Source: Pseudomonas sp. (GTDB taxonomy: Bacteria; Pseudomonadota; Gammaproteobacteria; Pseudomonadales; Pseudomonadaceae). Taken from it: a stretch of 34,883 nt of DNA. Every line of letters starts with the position of its first letter. Position 1 is the stretch's first letter. The notes under the pieces are model-generated. The model had not been told where the DNA came from. It did no database searches and saw nothing but the letters and a program-made list of their open reading frames with translations. A program made the position numbers and the translations under genes. The stretch lies in contig NZ_JAUYGD010000063.1 in NCBI RefSeq assembly GCF_030690725.1, positions 1 to 34,883 on the forward strand, in the 5' to 3' direction. Below, piece by piece: positions 11,804 through 19,978 of the stretch.

Positions 11804-13129
11804 TTAGAGCACGCTCAGTGGGTACTCGACGATCAGACGAACCTCGTCCAGATCCGACTCGTAATCCGTTGCGCGGGTAGTCATCTGGCGAACGCGGAAG
11901 GACATATCTTTCAGCGAGCCAGCTTGTACGACGTACTTGGCTTCGATGTTGCGCTCCCAGCGCTTCTGGTCGGTCAGCGGATTACCATCGGCATCACGAC
12001 GCATATACACATTGTTGGCGTCGGAGTAGTCCGCATCTGTACCCAGCGCATAGCGCGTCATGAAGGTCAGTCCAGGAACGCCATAGCTGGCCATATCTAG
12101 GTCGTAGCGCAGCATCCAGGACTTCTCTTTCGGCGAGTTGAAGTCGCTGTACTGAATAGAGTTGTCGAGGAAGATGGAATCAGACTGGCGCAGGTAGTCG
12201 AAATCATCGTCGCCGTTGTTGCGCTGGTGCGACAGGGCAACGCTGTGTGCACCGAACTGCACACCCACTTTGCCGCTGTAAATGTCGTTATCGAACTCAC
12301 CCAGCAGCTGCTGGCCGTCATCGACAGCTTTGTAGTAGTTCAAACCACCGAACAAGGAAACACTGTCGGTCAGCGGGTAGGTGAAGGACGTACCGGCATA
12401 GTGCTGCTTCCAAGCATCCTTGAGTTGGCTGCTATAGAGACTAAAGCTCAGGTTGTCATTTAGCGAATAGTCACCGCCGAAATAGGCAACCCATGGCGAC
12501 GCGACAGAGCCCGCATAGAAGGTTGCGAATTCATCACGCATGGTGCTGACCTGCGGCTGGCTCATGGCATGCAGGCGGCCACCCTGAAGGGTCAAACCAT
12601 CAAAGCTGGTGTTCTCAACCGTAACGCCGCGAAAGCTTTCCGGTAGCAGGCGGGAGTCACCGTAGTGAACCACCGGAGTCATGGGGAACACATCACCCAC
12701 TTTGACAACGGTGTCGAATAGCCGGGCTTTTACTGCACCACCCACTTTGGAGTAGTTATCTTCAGCTTCACCATCACTATTTACCGGCAGCAGATTAACA
12801 GTACCACCTGGGCCATATCGACCATCCCCGGTATCCAGTTTAAGGCCGAGCATGGCGAAGGCATCAATACCAAAGCCTACGGTGCCTTGGGTAAAGCCCG
12901 ACTCGAACTGGCCAATGATGCCGTGTGCCCAAGCTTCAGTATAACCATTGTCAGTGTTGCTCGACTGACCTTTACGAAAGTCACGGTTCATGTAGAAGTT
13001 ACGGTTGAGAATATTGAAACTGCTACCTTCTACAAAACCTTCGGCTTGCTCTTCTGCGGCCGCCATGAGCGGAGCTGCACTGACAATCGCCGAAAATACT
13101 GCAAGGGATAGTTTGGTTTTATTAAGCAT
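11804..13129 (-). CDS. OprD-family outer-membrane porin, complete
   Basis: Porin of 441 aa, full length for the OprD family. ATG 13129 follows a good AAGGAG site. Signal peptide about 1-25 (cleavage after AAA), then the family blocks NILNRNFYMNRDFR, AWAHGIIGQFESGF, GFGIDAFAMLGLKLD, and DSRLLPESFRGVTVEN. Alternating polar/hydrophobic strands follow to the C-terminal YPLSVL, which ends in leucine rather than the more usual phenylalanine. It should form an 18-strand channel for small carboxylates, amino acids or peptides. It is related to, but clearly different from, the truncated porin at 1-570. Its upstream region carries the same block as the czcC promoter, so metal-dependent control is likely. 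Confidence 0.93.
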   Translation of the reverse strand: MLNKTKLSLAVFSAIVSAAPLMAAAEEQAEGFVEGSSFNILNRNFYMNRDFRKGQSSNTDNGYTEAWAHGIIGQFESGFTQGTVGFGIDAFAMLGLKLDTGDGRYGPGGTVNLLPVNSDGEAEDNYSKVGGAVKARLFDTVVKVGDVFPMTPVVHYGDSRLLPESFRGVTVENTSFDGLTLQGGRLHAMSQPQVSTMRDEFATFYAGSVASPWVAYFGGDYSLNDNLSFSLYSSQLKDAWKQHYAGTSFTYPLTDSVSLFGGLNYYKAVDDGQQLLGEFDNDIYSGKVGVQFGAHSVALSHQRNNGDDDFDYLRQSDSIFLDNSIQYSDFNSPKEKSWMLRYDLDMASYGVPGLTFMTRYALGTDADYSDANNVYMRRDADGNPLTDQKRWERNIEAKYVVQAGSLKDMSFRVRQMTTRATDYESDLDEVRLIVEYPLSVL

Positions 13130-13255
13130 TTATTGCTCCTTTATATTGGCAGTTATTAGTCTAGTTTTCGCCATGGCGTTCTTATAGGTATTGCACCCTC
13201 AAGCGCTCTGCGCCTTTGGGGAGCTGAGCCCTATCCTTGCAAGCTGAAGATAACT

Positions 13256-13290
13256 TGAAGATGATTGGAAAATTACAATTCTGTAATCTT
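13256..13290 (-). promoter_or_regulatory. Candidate metal-regulator site upstream of second porin
   Basis: On the minus strand this reads GATTACAGAATTGTAAT and continues into TTTTCCAATCATCTTC. The ATTACA-N4-TGTAAT dyad resembles sites of OmpR-family metal regulators (CopR/CusR/CzcR type). The TTGTAATTTTCCA part is identical to the block upstream of czcC, and both sit about 140-150 bp before their genes. Confidence 0.55.
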
Positions 13291-13417
13291 CACAAGGCGG
13301 CAATAAAAGTTGTCTTAAAGCGACATTTAAGTGCAGGTTTTCAACAAAAACGGCGTATAGGCCGTGAGAGCGCCCAGCTTGGGTTGGCCCAGGTCATTCG
13401 CTAGAGAGGCGATCAGC

Positions 13418-13444
13418 TCACTGCAACGCTATGTATTGCAGTGA
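13418..13444. repeat. Perfect 9-bp inverted repeat TCACTGCAA-N9-TTGCAGTGA
   Basis: Two perfect 9-bp arms separated by 9 bases, in the gene-free stretch between the porin and the sterol-desaturase gene. There is no T-run. It could be an operator or the relic of a mobile element end. Confidence 0.5.
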
Positions 13445-13754
13445 AATGGGCCACTTGCTCCAGAGGATATGAGTCGCCCATTCCAGTGGTTGTGCACCAC
13501 TCTGCTGATGGTTTCGAGCCATGAACCAGTAGTTGAATCAGCTCGCGTTTGAGTTCGGCCGAGCTCGCAATCGATGCGATCTCCAGCTCAGATTAACTGC
13601 GACTGGCATAGCCTTGGGCTCACATTGGTTGCGGGCGAGCGAGCTTACGTTGGGTGGCATCGGCTCAACGGGCGCGCGCTTTCATCAGCTAGCCAGAGCC
13701 ACTCACTAGGGGCATCGTGTTGCACCTAGCGGCAGCCCTTCGCAAGAGAATCCG

Positions 13755-14624
13755 TTAGCCTTGGCTTGTAAGGTCTCGCCCAAAGGGTTCGGTCAACTGT
13801 CCAAGGTAGTCTTTGGGATAGTCCTTTTCATGCAATCCAACCTCTGCCTCTCCCAGCTTCCCTGCGCTGTCGTAGAACGTGCCAAACAGTCGATCCCACA
13901 CCATCAGAAACTCTCCGAAGTTAACCTGGGCATCCGCAAAGTCGCGCTTGTGATGCCAGCGATGAATTTCAGCAACCCCGATGATGTGGCGCAGCCATCC
14001 CAGTCGGTAGTCCAGGTTTGCATGCTGGAACGCCAAGTGCACGGTCAAAATGCCAAACCAGGTAGCAACCACTGCGGATGGAGCACCTGATGCGAGCAGA
14101 ATCACCAGCCCCGGACCGGCCATGAGTGCGGCGTGCAAGGGGTGTCGGCGCTCCCCGTTGATCCAGTACAGCCGCTCGGCGCTGTGATGAATCATGTGAA
14201 AACGCCACAGCCAGGGTACATGGTGGCTGATACGATGCATGGCATACAGGCTCAGATCGAGCACGGCGGCGACCAGCAGCAGTTGCAGCCAAAGTGGGCT
14301 CTCGACTGGGAAGAGACGAACCGTAGCTGGCACTGCATCGCCCAGCCTGGCCAGGATTTCAGCGGTGAACTGGATGACGGAGAGATTCACCAGCATGTGC
14401 AGTAGGTCGGTCGCGGTGTCTTGATGATCCTCAAGCCAGGCTTCGCGAAAAGGCTGGATGCGCTCTAACCCCGCGACGCTTAACAGACCCACCGCGGCGA
14501 CTACCGGTGTGGTGGGCCAATACGGCACTCCCGCGTACAGCGCCCAGAGCATGAAGGCGGCACAGCCACCAAACACAAGTGGATAGCTCAGCCAGCGTAG
14601 GGGGAATCGCAGGAAAATAGGCAT
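13755..14624 (-). CDS. Sterol desaturase / fatty acid hydroxylase family membrane protein
   Basis: Membrane protein of 289 aa with the di-iron histidine clusters of this superfamily: HRISHH (130-135), HMIHH (143-147) and HRWHH (221-225), plus further histidines at about 161-164 and 196-201. Hydrophobic segments lie at about 10-50, 75-95, 110-128 and 165-200. Members hydroxylate or desaturate lipids using O2; bacterial substrates are mostly unknown, and a sterol substrate should not be assumed. ATG 14624 has a CAGGAG site. It lies 68 bp downstream of the AraC-type regulator in the same direction and may be its target or part of the cadA-lspA-araC unit. Confidence 0.85.
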   Translation of the reverse strand: MPIFLRFPLRWLSYPLVFGGCAAFMLWALYAGVPYWPTTPVVAAVGLLSVAGLERIQPFREAWLEDHQDTATDLLHMLVNLSVIQFTAEILARLGDAVPATVRLFPVESPLWLQLLLVAAVLDLSLYAMHRISHHVPWLWRFHMIHHSAERLYWINGERRHPLHAALMAGPGLVILLASGAPSAVVATWFGILTVHLAFQHANLDYRLGWLRHIIGVAEIHRWHHKRDFADAQVNFGEFLMVWDRLFGTFYDSAGKLGEAEVGLHEKDYPKDYLGQLTEPFGRDLTSQG

Positions 14625-14692
14625 CGCTCAGCTCCTGGGTAGGGAGCCATGACTGTATGTGGGGAGACCCGCTTTCGGCTTGAACGAAAGAG

Positions 14693-15439
14693 CTATGACT
14701 CCTGAAGATCGACCTCAGCCAGTGCGGAAGAAGGATCGATGCCCAGCAGCGTCCGGAATGTCCGGGAGAAATGCGCCGAGTCAGAAAAGCCCGCTGCATG
14801 AGCTGCTTCGGTTAGTCGTACACCTTTGGCCACATATTGCAGGGCCTGCGTGAGACGCAACCATTTCGCATAGCTGCGCAGCGGCAGGCCGGTTTGCTCT
14901 ACAAACCAGTGGGAAAACCGTGAGGGGGATAAATGCACCAACGCGGCCATTTCGTCGCGTCCCATTTGGCCACTACGCAGCGCCTCAACCACAGTGGTCA
15001 AACGAGGATCTGAAGGCGGCGGATCGGAAAGTTGCAGTGATTGGCGCACCCCCGCTCTTACCTGAAGTGCAGTGTGCCCTGGCTCACGTAGCGCCTCGAT
15101 AATCGGCGTGATATCCCCCGGCGCGATCTCAATCACCCGCGCTGTTTCGCTGCCACACAAAGCACGCGCCTCATCGGACACTGCATCCAGATAGATCGAT
15201 AGCACTCGGTTGGCGCTGAGCCGATGCGGCAAGCCGGCCGGGATGAAGACGGCCGATCCTGTTTGAATGCCCAGCGGCGTTTCAACCAATACAGGTGAAT
15301 CGAGACCCGCTGAGATCTGATGTGCCTGATGGTGGTGCCAATCCTGGTGGCCGGCACGGCCATGAAAGATGCCGATGCCGGGCCCCACCCAGGCATGGCC
15401 TGCCCAGCGCACCGCGCCTGTTGAGGGCAAGTCTTTCAT
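14693..15439 (-). CDS. AraC-family transcriptional regulator with cupin sensor domain
   Basis: Regulator of 248 aa. The N-terminal half is a cupin-like sensor (HQDWHHHQAHQI, then FIPAGLPHRL); its histidines could bind a ligand or metal. The C-terminal half (about 145-245) has the two AraC helix-turn-helix units (MAALVHLSPSRFSHWFVEQ and LTEAAHAAGFSDSAHFSRTF). Its ATG overlaps the lspA stop (ATGA), so it is translated from the same message as lspA. It could control the downstream sterol-desaturase gene or the cluster itself; the ligand is unknown. Confidence 0.9.
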   Translation of the reverse strand: MKDLPSTGAVRWAGHAWVGPGIGIFHGRAGHQDWHHHQAHQISAGLDSPVLVETPLGIQTGSAVFIPAGLPHRLSANRVLSIYLDAVSDEARALCGSETARVIEIAPGDITPIIEALREPGHTALQVRAGVRQSLQLSDPPPSDPRLTTVVEALRSGQMGRDEMAALVHLSPSRFSHWFVEQTGLPLRSYAKWLRLTQALQYVAKGVRLTEAAHAAGFSDSAHFSRTFRTLLGIDPSSALAEVDLQES

Positions 15440-15948
15440 TCTCTGGCTCGGCCGGTTTCCTCATTCGGGTTCAGTAAGCTGCTCAGGATCAACATGGTCG
15501 CACCACCGACGATACCGATATCCGCCAGGTTAAACGCAGGCCAATGCCAGGACTGCCAGTAAAAATCCAGGTAGTCGATCACATGGCCTTGCGAGGCTCG
15601 ATCAATCAGATTGCCAACGGCACCGCCTAAGATGAGGCTATAGCCTAGGGCTTCGCTGTTGGCTCTGGGTTTACGCAATATCAGAGCCAGCACCACCGAA
15701 ACGACCAAGGCGATGACGCTGAAAAAGTAACGCTGCCAACCACCCGCGTCAGCCAGGAAGCTGAACGCTGCACCGGTATTCCAGAAATGAACCAGATTGA
15801 AGAACGGGGCCAGCGGAATGACGCTGCCGACCGGTAGCGCCCCCGCAATTGCGCTCTTGAGCGCTTGGTCGGCCGAGGCAATGGCCAGCGCTAGCGTCCA
15901 CCAACGCCAGGGAGCGATAAAGTGTGTCACTCCAGGAAGTGACTTCAT
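15436..15948 (-). CDS. lspA: Signal peptidase II (lipoprotein signal peptidase), accessory copy
   Basis: Predicted 170-aa inner-membrane aspartyl protease that removes signal peptides from prolipoproteins. ATG 15948 (MKSLPGVTHF) is chosen because a strong AGGAGGAGA site lies just before it. Four membrane segments are visible. Both catalytic-aspartate motifs are present: GGAVGNLIDRASQGHVIDYLD and FNLADIGI, together with the FNTGAAFSF-like segment (HFWNTGAAFSFL). Start and stop each overlap a neighbour by ATGA. The housekeeping lspA of Pseudomonas sits beside ileS, so this is most likely a second copy carried with the metal genes, as seen in other metal-resistance islands. Confidence 0.92.
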   Translation of the reverse strand: MKSLPGVTHFIAPWRWWTLALAIASADQALKSAIAGALPVGSVIPLAPFFNLVHFWNTGAAFSFLADAGGWQRYFFSVIALVVSVVLALILRKPRANSEALGYSLILGGAVGNLIDRASQGHVIDYLDFYWQSWHWPAFNLADIGIVGGATMLILSSLLNPNEETGRARE

Positions 15949-16292
15949 TGTTCTCCTCCTTGGAGAAGTCGCTGCAACTCCTGAGAGATGGGCATGGGCG
16001 CGAAAGCACTGATCCTCGAGCGGCCGGTATTGCCGATGGGCACCCAAATTCTGGAAAACAGCAGGGCCGCGACAATGCGCGGTATTTGCCCCGCCACCTC
16101 GCGATAATCGCCAATTTGCCAGCCGAGCGTGAGCATCAGCCAGTGTGACCTGGCATGCAGCAAAGGTTGGCGCTGAGTCAGGATGTGCGCGCGCTCCAGC
16201 CATTGAAAGGCATCTGTACTGCGCTGTTCCTGCATGGCCTGCCGGGCCTGCTGAAAGGCTTGTTCAATTGCGAGTTGCAATGCTGCTTTCAT
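15945..16292 (-). CDS. DUF3703 family protein
   Basis: Predicted 115-aa soluble protein of unknown function. ATG 16292 (MKAALQLAIEQ) is preceded by GGAG; a longer upstream frame overlaps cadA and is not supported. The family pattern is clear: a helical N-terminus, WLERAHILTQRQPLLHARSHWLM, the GWQIGDYREVAGQIPRI segment, and a C-terminal VPIGNTGRSRISAFAPMPI. Such genes are commonly found beside heavy-metal transporters. It lies 16 bp after cadA, and its stop overlaps the lspA start, so it belongs to the cadA transcript. Confidence 0.85.
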   Translation of the reverse strand: MKAALQLAIEQAFQQARQAMQEQRSTDAFQWLERAHILTQRQPLLHARSHWLMLTLGWQIGDYREVAGQIPRIVAALLFSRIWVPIGNTGRSRISAFAPMPISQELQRLLQGGEQ

Positions 16293-16308
16293 CTTCAATC
16301 CTCCAACC

Positions 16309-18744
16309 CTACTTTTTAAGCAGGCGCAGGCCGTTGAACACCACCAGCAGACTGACACCCATGTCGGCAAAGACGGCCATCCACATCGTCGCCTGCCCCG
16401 TTAAGGTAATGGCGAGAAACAGGGCCTTGATCCCTAACGCCAGCACGATGTTCTGCTTGAGGATGACGGCGGTCTGTTGAGACAGGCGGATGAAGGCCGG
16501 GATCTTGCGCAGGTCGTCATCCATCAAGGCCACATCCGCAGTTTCGATGGCCGTGTCCGTGCCGGCGGCGGCCATGGCGAAACCGATTTCAGACTTCGCC
16601 AGCGCCGGCGCATCGTTGATGCCATCGCCGACCATCCCTACAACGTAGCCGCGCGCCTGCAATGCTTCAATGGCCTGCAATTTGTCGACTGGCAGAAGGT
16701 TGCCGCGTGCCTCGTCGATGCCTACCTGCTGTGCAATCGCATCTGCGGTGTGCGGGTTATCGCCGGTCAGCATTGTGGTCTTCACGCCAAGCGCGTGAAG
16801 CTCCTCAATTGCCTGGCGGCTGGAGTCCTTGACGGTATCGGCAACGGCGAACAGGGCAATGGCACGCTGCGGATTGCACAGCACCACCACTGTTTTACCT
16901 TGGCGTTCGAGACGCTCCAGCGTCGCTTCCAGCTCGGGTGAGCAGAGGCCAAGCTCTTCCACCAGGCGGTGGTTACCCAGGTGGAAATCTATGCCTTCGA
17001 TGGTGCCTCGAACACCTCGACCCGGCAGGGCTTCGAATCCCTCAACGGCAGCAAACGTCAGGCCATTCTCAGTGGCATGCTTGGCTATTGCCTGCGAAAC
17101 CGGGTGGTCAGAGCGACTGGCGAGGCTGGCAGCATGAGTACGGTAGAGTTCTGAATCCTGTTCAACCAACGGCATGTAATCGGTCTGTACCGGCTTGCCA
17201 TGAGTAATGGTTCCGGTTTTGTCGAGTGCCAGGAAGCCAAGCTTGCCACCGATTTCCAGATAGACGCCGCCTTTGACCAGAATGCCTTTACGCGCCGCCG
17301 CTGCCAGGCCACTGACAATGGTGACGGGCGTCGATATGACCAAGGCGCAAGGGCAGGCGACCACCAGCAGCACCAAAGCACGGTAGATCCAGTCGTACCA
17401 GGGCTCGGCCATGAAGAGTGGCGGCACAATGGCGATAGCTAGGGCGAATAGGAATACGACAGGGGTGTATACCTTGGCGAATTGATCGACAAAGCGCTGG
17501 GTCGGCGCACGTGAACCCTGCGCCTCTTCGACCGCGTGAATGATACGTGCCAGCGTGGTGTTGGCAGCGGCGGCTAGGACGCGGTATTCCAGGGAGCCGG
17601 CTTCGTTGATGGTTCCTGCAAAAACCGGGTCGCCAATGGTTTTCTCTACGGGCAGGCTTTCCCCCGTGATGGGCGCTTGGTTGATGGTGGAGTTGCCGGA
17701 CGTAACCTCGCCGTCGAGACCGATTCGTTCGCCCGGTCTTACCCTGACCAATGCGCCTACGGCGATAGTTTTAACGTCAACTTCAAGCCATGTGCCATCG
17801 ATCTGCTGCACCGTGGCGCGCTCCGGCGTCAGATCCATCAGGCCGCGGATGGCATTGCGAGCCCGATCCAATGACTTCGCTTCGATCAGTTCTGCTACAG
17901 AAAAGAGGAACATGACCATGGCCGCTTCTGGCCATTGCCCAATCAGCACCGCACCGGTCACCGCGATACTCATCAGCGCATTGATGTTCAGGTTGCGGTT
18001 CTTCAGCGCGATCCAGCCCTTTTTATAGGTCGTTAGGCCGCACAGCAGAATGGCGAGCAGCGCCACGCCAGCCACAGCCCAATCTGGCGCAAGCTCGGCA
18101 AAGTGGATCACTTCCGCCGATACGGCGGCCACGCCCGAGAGCGCCAAGGGCCACCAGGCTTTCTTGCGCGGGGTTCCTTGCGCTTCTTCATTTGCTGTTG
18201 CTGAATCCTCAACCACTGGCGTGAAACCAAGGTCGCGAATCGCGGCCAGTGCTGCTGGCAATGCTTCTGCTGTGTGGCTAAACGTCAGTACGCGTTGCAG
18301 CAGGTTGAACTCCAGCGCGCTGATGCCGGGCACTGAGGAGAGCTTGTCGCGGATCAGCTTTTCTTCCGTTGGGCAGTCCATCTGTTCAATTTTGATGCGG
18401 GCTTGCCCTTCAGCAGAGAGCGGTTCTGCCTGCATTCCCAGGGACAAGATCGCCTCCTCGATGGGGGCGGTCGACGGCAAGTTGTGCCATACCCCAAGAA
18501 TCCGTTTGATCAGGTTGAAGTCGAGCTTATCTACGCCTGCGAGCTTGCTCAGCTTGTCCTGAATCAGCGACTGTTCGGTAGGGCAGTCCATTTGCGCAAT
18601 GCGAAAGCTGCTGAGCCTGGAGCCAGCTACGGCATTTACCGTTGAGGCTGTAGCGGAGGAGCACTTAATTGCCTCATTGGGGTCACAGCAGACATCATTT
18701 GAAACCGCTTCAGGTTTGTGTTCATCACTGCAGCAGCCAGCCAT
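16309..18744 (-). CDS. cadA: Cd2+/Zn2+/Pb2+-exporting P1B-type ATPase CadA
   Basis: Inner-membrane ATPase of 811 aa that pumps divalent soft metals out of the cytoplasm. The N-terminus is cysteine-rich (CC at 4-5 and 19-20). Two ferredoxin-like metal-binding domains follow at about 45-108 and 115-178; each carries DCPTE (Cys54, Cys124) instead of the usual CxxC. Core motifs: TGES (360-363), the transport motif CPC (464-466), DKTGT with the phosphorylated Asp508, and MVGDGINDAPALA. CPC with these N-terminal domains fits the Zn/Cd/Pb group. It is divergent from cadR and heads the cluster cadA-DUF3703-lspA-araC. Confidence 0.95.
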   Translation of the reverse strand: MAGCCSDEHKPEAVSNDVCCDPNEAIKCSSATASTVNAVAGSRLSSFRIAQMDCPTEQSLIQDKLSKLAGVDKLDFNLIKRILGVWHNLPSTAPIEEAILSLGMQAEPLSAEGQARIKIEQMDCPTEEKLIRDKLSSVPGISALEFNLLQRVLTFSHTAEALPAALAAIRDLGFTPVVEDSATANEEAQGTPRKKAWWPLALSGVAAVSAEVIHFAELAPDWAVAGVALLAILLCGLTTYKKGWIALKNRNLNINALMSIAVTGAVLIGQWPEAAMVMFLFSVAELIEAKSLDRARNAIRGLMDLTPERATVQQIDGTWLEVDVKTIAVGALVRVRPGERIGLDGEVTSGNSTINQAPITGESLPVEKTIGDPVFAGTINEAGSLEYRVLAAAANTTLARIIHAVEEAQGSRAPTQRFVDQFAKVYTPVVFLFALAIAIVPPLFMAEPWYDWIYRALVLLVVACPCALVISTPVTIVSGLAAAARKGILVKGGVYLEIGGKLGFLALDKTGTITHGKPVQTDYMPLVEQDSELYRTHAASLASRSDHPVSQAIAKHATENGLTFAAVEGFEALPGRGVRGTIEGIDFHLGNHRLVEELGLCSPELEATLERLERQGKTVVVLCNPQRAIALFAVADTVKDSSRQAIEELHALGVKTTMLTGDNPHTADAIAQQVGIDEARGNLLPVDKLQAIEALQARGYVVGMVGDGINDAPALAKSEIGFAMAAAGTDTAIETADVALMDDDLRKIPAFIRLSQQTAVILKQNIVLALGIKALFLAITLTGQATMWMAVFADMGVSLLVVFNGLRLLKK

Positions 18745-18780
18745 GGGGGTATCCTCATTGATCAGTTATGCAGAGTGAAC

Positions 18781-18801
18781 ACCCTGAAGCCACTACATGG
18801 T
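18781..18801 (-). promoter_or_regulatory. MerR-type operator in the cadA promoter (CadR site)
   Basis: Dyad ACCCTGAAG-CCA-CTACATGGT (7 of 9 arm positions symmetric), centred at 18791. On the cadA strand TTGACC (-35, complement of 18799-18804) overlaps one end, and a weak -10 (TTCACT, about 18773-18779) lies after an unusually long spacer of about 19-20 bp. Long spacers with a dyad inside are the hallmark of promoters controlled by MerR-family activators, here CadR. Confidence 0.82.
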
Positions 18802-18826
18802 CAAGCGTTTGTCGAAGAGGTATTTC

Positions 18827-19279
18827 ATGAAAATTGGAGAGCTGGCCAAGCTTGCCGATTGCCAGGTTGAAACGGTTCGCTATTACGAGCGCGAGGGGCT
18901 GTTGCCGGCTCCGGCTCGCAGCGAGGGTAACTACCGCCTGTACAGCAGTGAGCACCTTGAGCGGCTTACGTTCATTCGCAACTGCCGAACGCTGGACATG
19001 ACCCTGGACGAGATCAGAAGTTTGCTGGCGCTGATGGATCGGCCAGAGGAAAACTGTGAGGGTGTAAATAGCTTAGTGGATGAGCACATTGAGCATGTGC
19101 AAGCACGCGTGACCAGCCTGTTGGCGCTGCAAAAACAGCTGGTTGAGTTGCGCCACCGCTGCGCTTCTGAGCGGGGCGTAGACGAGTGCGGAATCCTCCA
19201 GCGCCTGAACACCACTGGCGGAGTCAATGCGCTTCCGGATGACGGGCACACCCATGTTGGGAAAAGCCACCGTCATTGA
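18827..19279 (+). CDS. cadR: MerR-family Cd(II)/Pb(II)-responsive regulator CadR
   Basis: Predicted 150-aa regulator, divergent from cadA. ATG 18827 (MKIGELAKLAD) has GAAGAGG upstream and gives the normal MerR N-terminus. The winged helix-turn-helix occupies 1-70 (CQVETVRYYEREGLLPAP...NYRLYS), followed by the dimerisation helix about 82-112. Metal-binding cysteines of the CadR/PbrR type are visible at 77 (ENCEGV), 112 and 121 (CASERGVDECG). The C-terminal tail is His-rich (HTHVGKSHRH), as in Pseudomonas CadR proteins. It should bind the dyad between the two genes and activate cadA when cadmium is present. Confidence 0.93.
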   Translation: MKIGELAKLADCQVETVRYYEREGLLPAPARSEGNYRLYSSEHLERLTFIRNCRTLDMTLDEIRSLLALMDRPEENCEGVNSLVDEHIEHVQARVTSLLALQKQLVELRHRCASERGVDECGILQRLNTTGGVNALPDDGHTHVGKSHRH

Positions 19280-19308
19280 CCATCGCCTTAGAAGAGCGCG
19301 GAAAGTAT

Positions 19309-19530
19309 TTACAAACCCCCGGCGCGATTCACGTTGTAGTTGCCAGCCCCAGCCTTAATGGGAGCTTCGTCATCAAGATGAACCGCCCAGCTCGATAGTT
19401 GCTGTGCCTGCTGGTTGCAACGCCAAGCGAATCGACCGGTTCCTGTGCAGGACGCATGCTGTAACACAAAGCCAATCGACAGCTGCTGCGGGCCCGCTAA
19501 CGTGCCATCCCTATTTAAGGAAAATGGCGA
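19309..19530 (-). other. Start-less open frame, possible gene remnant
   Basis: Between cadR and dsbB the minus strand stays open for about 75 codons, ending in TAA at 19309-19311. It has no acceptable start codon except an internal GTG. The translation has a protein-like composition (for example CNQQAQQLSSWAVHLDDEA, then AGAGNYNVNRAGGL at the end), but I do not recognise it. It could be the 3' end of a gene lost when dsbB was joined to this region, or chance. Confidence 0.3.
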
Positions 19531-19540
19531 GTAAATAACG

Positions 19541-19978
19541 ATGAGAAGCCAGAGTCACCCCTCCGCTAACCCCTGGGGTTTGCTGCTCTCTGTGTGGTTG
19601 CTGGCTGTGGCCGCAACCCTAGCCGCCTTGTTTATCGGTGAAGTCATGGGCAAAACCCCATGCGTGCTGTGCTGGTTCCAGCGCATCTTCATGTTTCCTT
19701 TGGGGGTAATGCTGACGGTCGCCTGTTATCGCGCGGACTTCGCCGTTTGGCTTTACGCCTTGCCCCTGGCCGTTATCGGTTGGGCAATCGCCCTGTATCA
19801 CTCCCTGCTGTTCATGGGCATACTTCCAGAAAACCTCAAGCCGTGTAGCGCCGGAACCTCCTGTTCCGGGGCCGATATGCTGATCTTTGGTAGCGTGCCG
19901 CTGCCGCTGCTTTCCCTGGCGGCTTTCACCGCCATCGTCTTGCTTCTTGCCCTGATTCGCCGGAGAACCCTTGTATGA
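19541..19978 (+). CDS. dsbB: Disulfide bond formation protein B (DsbB family)
   Basis: Inner-membrane protein of 145 aa with four hydrophobic segments. It has the two cysteine pairs of DsbB: CVLC (Cys41/Cys44) after the first helix, followed by WFQR, and Cys102/Cys108 in the second periplasmic loop. DsbB re-oxidises its DsbA-type partner and passes electrons to quinone. ATG 19541 is preceded by AAGGAAAA. It overlaps the next gene by ATGA, so the two form a matched oxidase/oxidoreductase pair. This short form is the type commonly found paired with a DsbA-like protein in accessory DNA. Confidence 0.92.
   Translation: MRSQSHPSANPWGLLLSVWLLAVAATLAALFIGEVMGKTPCVLCWFQRIFMFPLGVMLTVACYRADFAVWLYALPLAVIGWAIALYHSLLFMGILPENLKPCSAGTSCSGADMLIFGSVPLPLLSLAAFTAIVLLLALIRRRTLV

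Larger units (their letters stand above)
13130..13754. other. Gene-poor 625-bp stretch upstream of the porin, possibly with decayed coding DNA
   Basis: The right side of the porin promoter (13130-13330) holds the candidate regulator site. From 13330 to 13754 no intact gene is seen. A minus-strand frame of about 58 codons without a start (about 13600-13410) reads like protein (ELKRELIQLLVHGS...) but was not recognised. It may be the remains of a lost gene. Confidence 0.4.
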
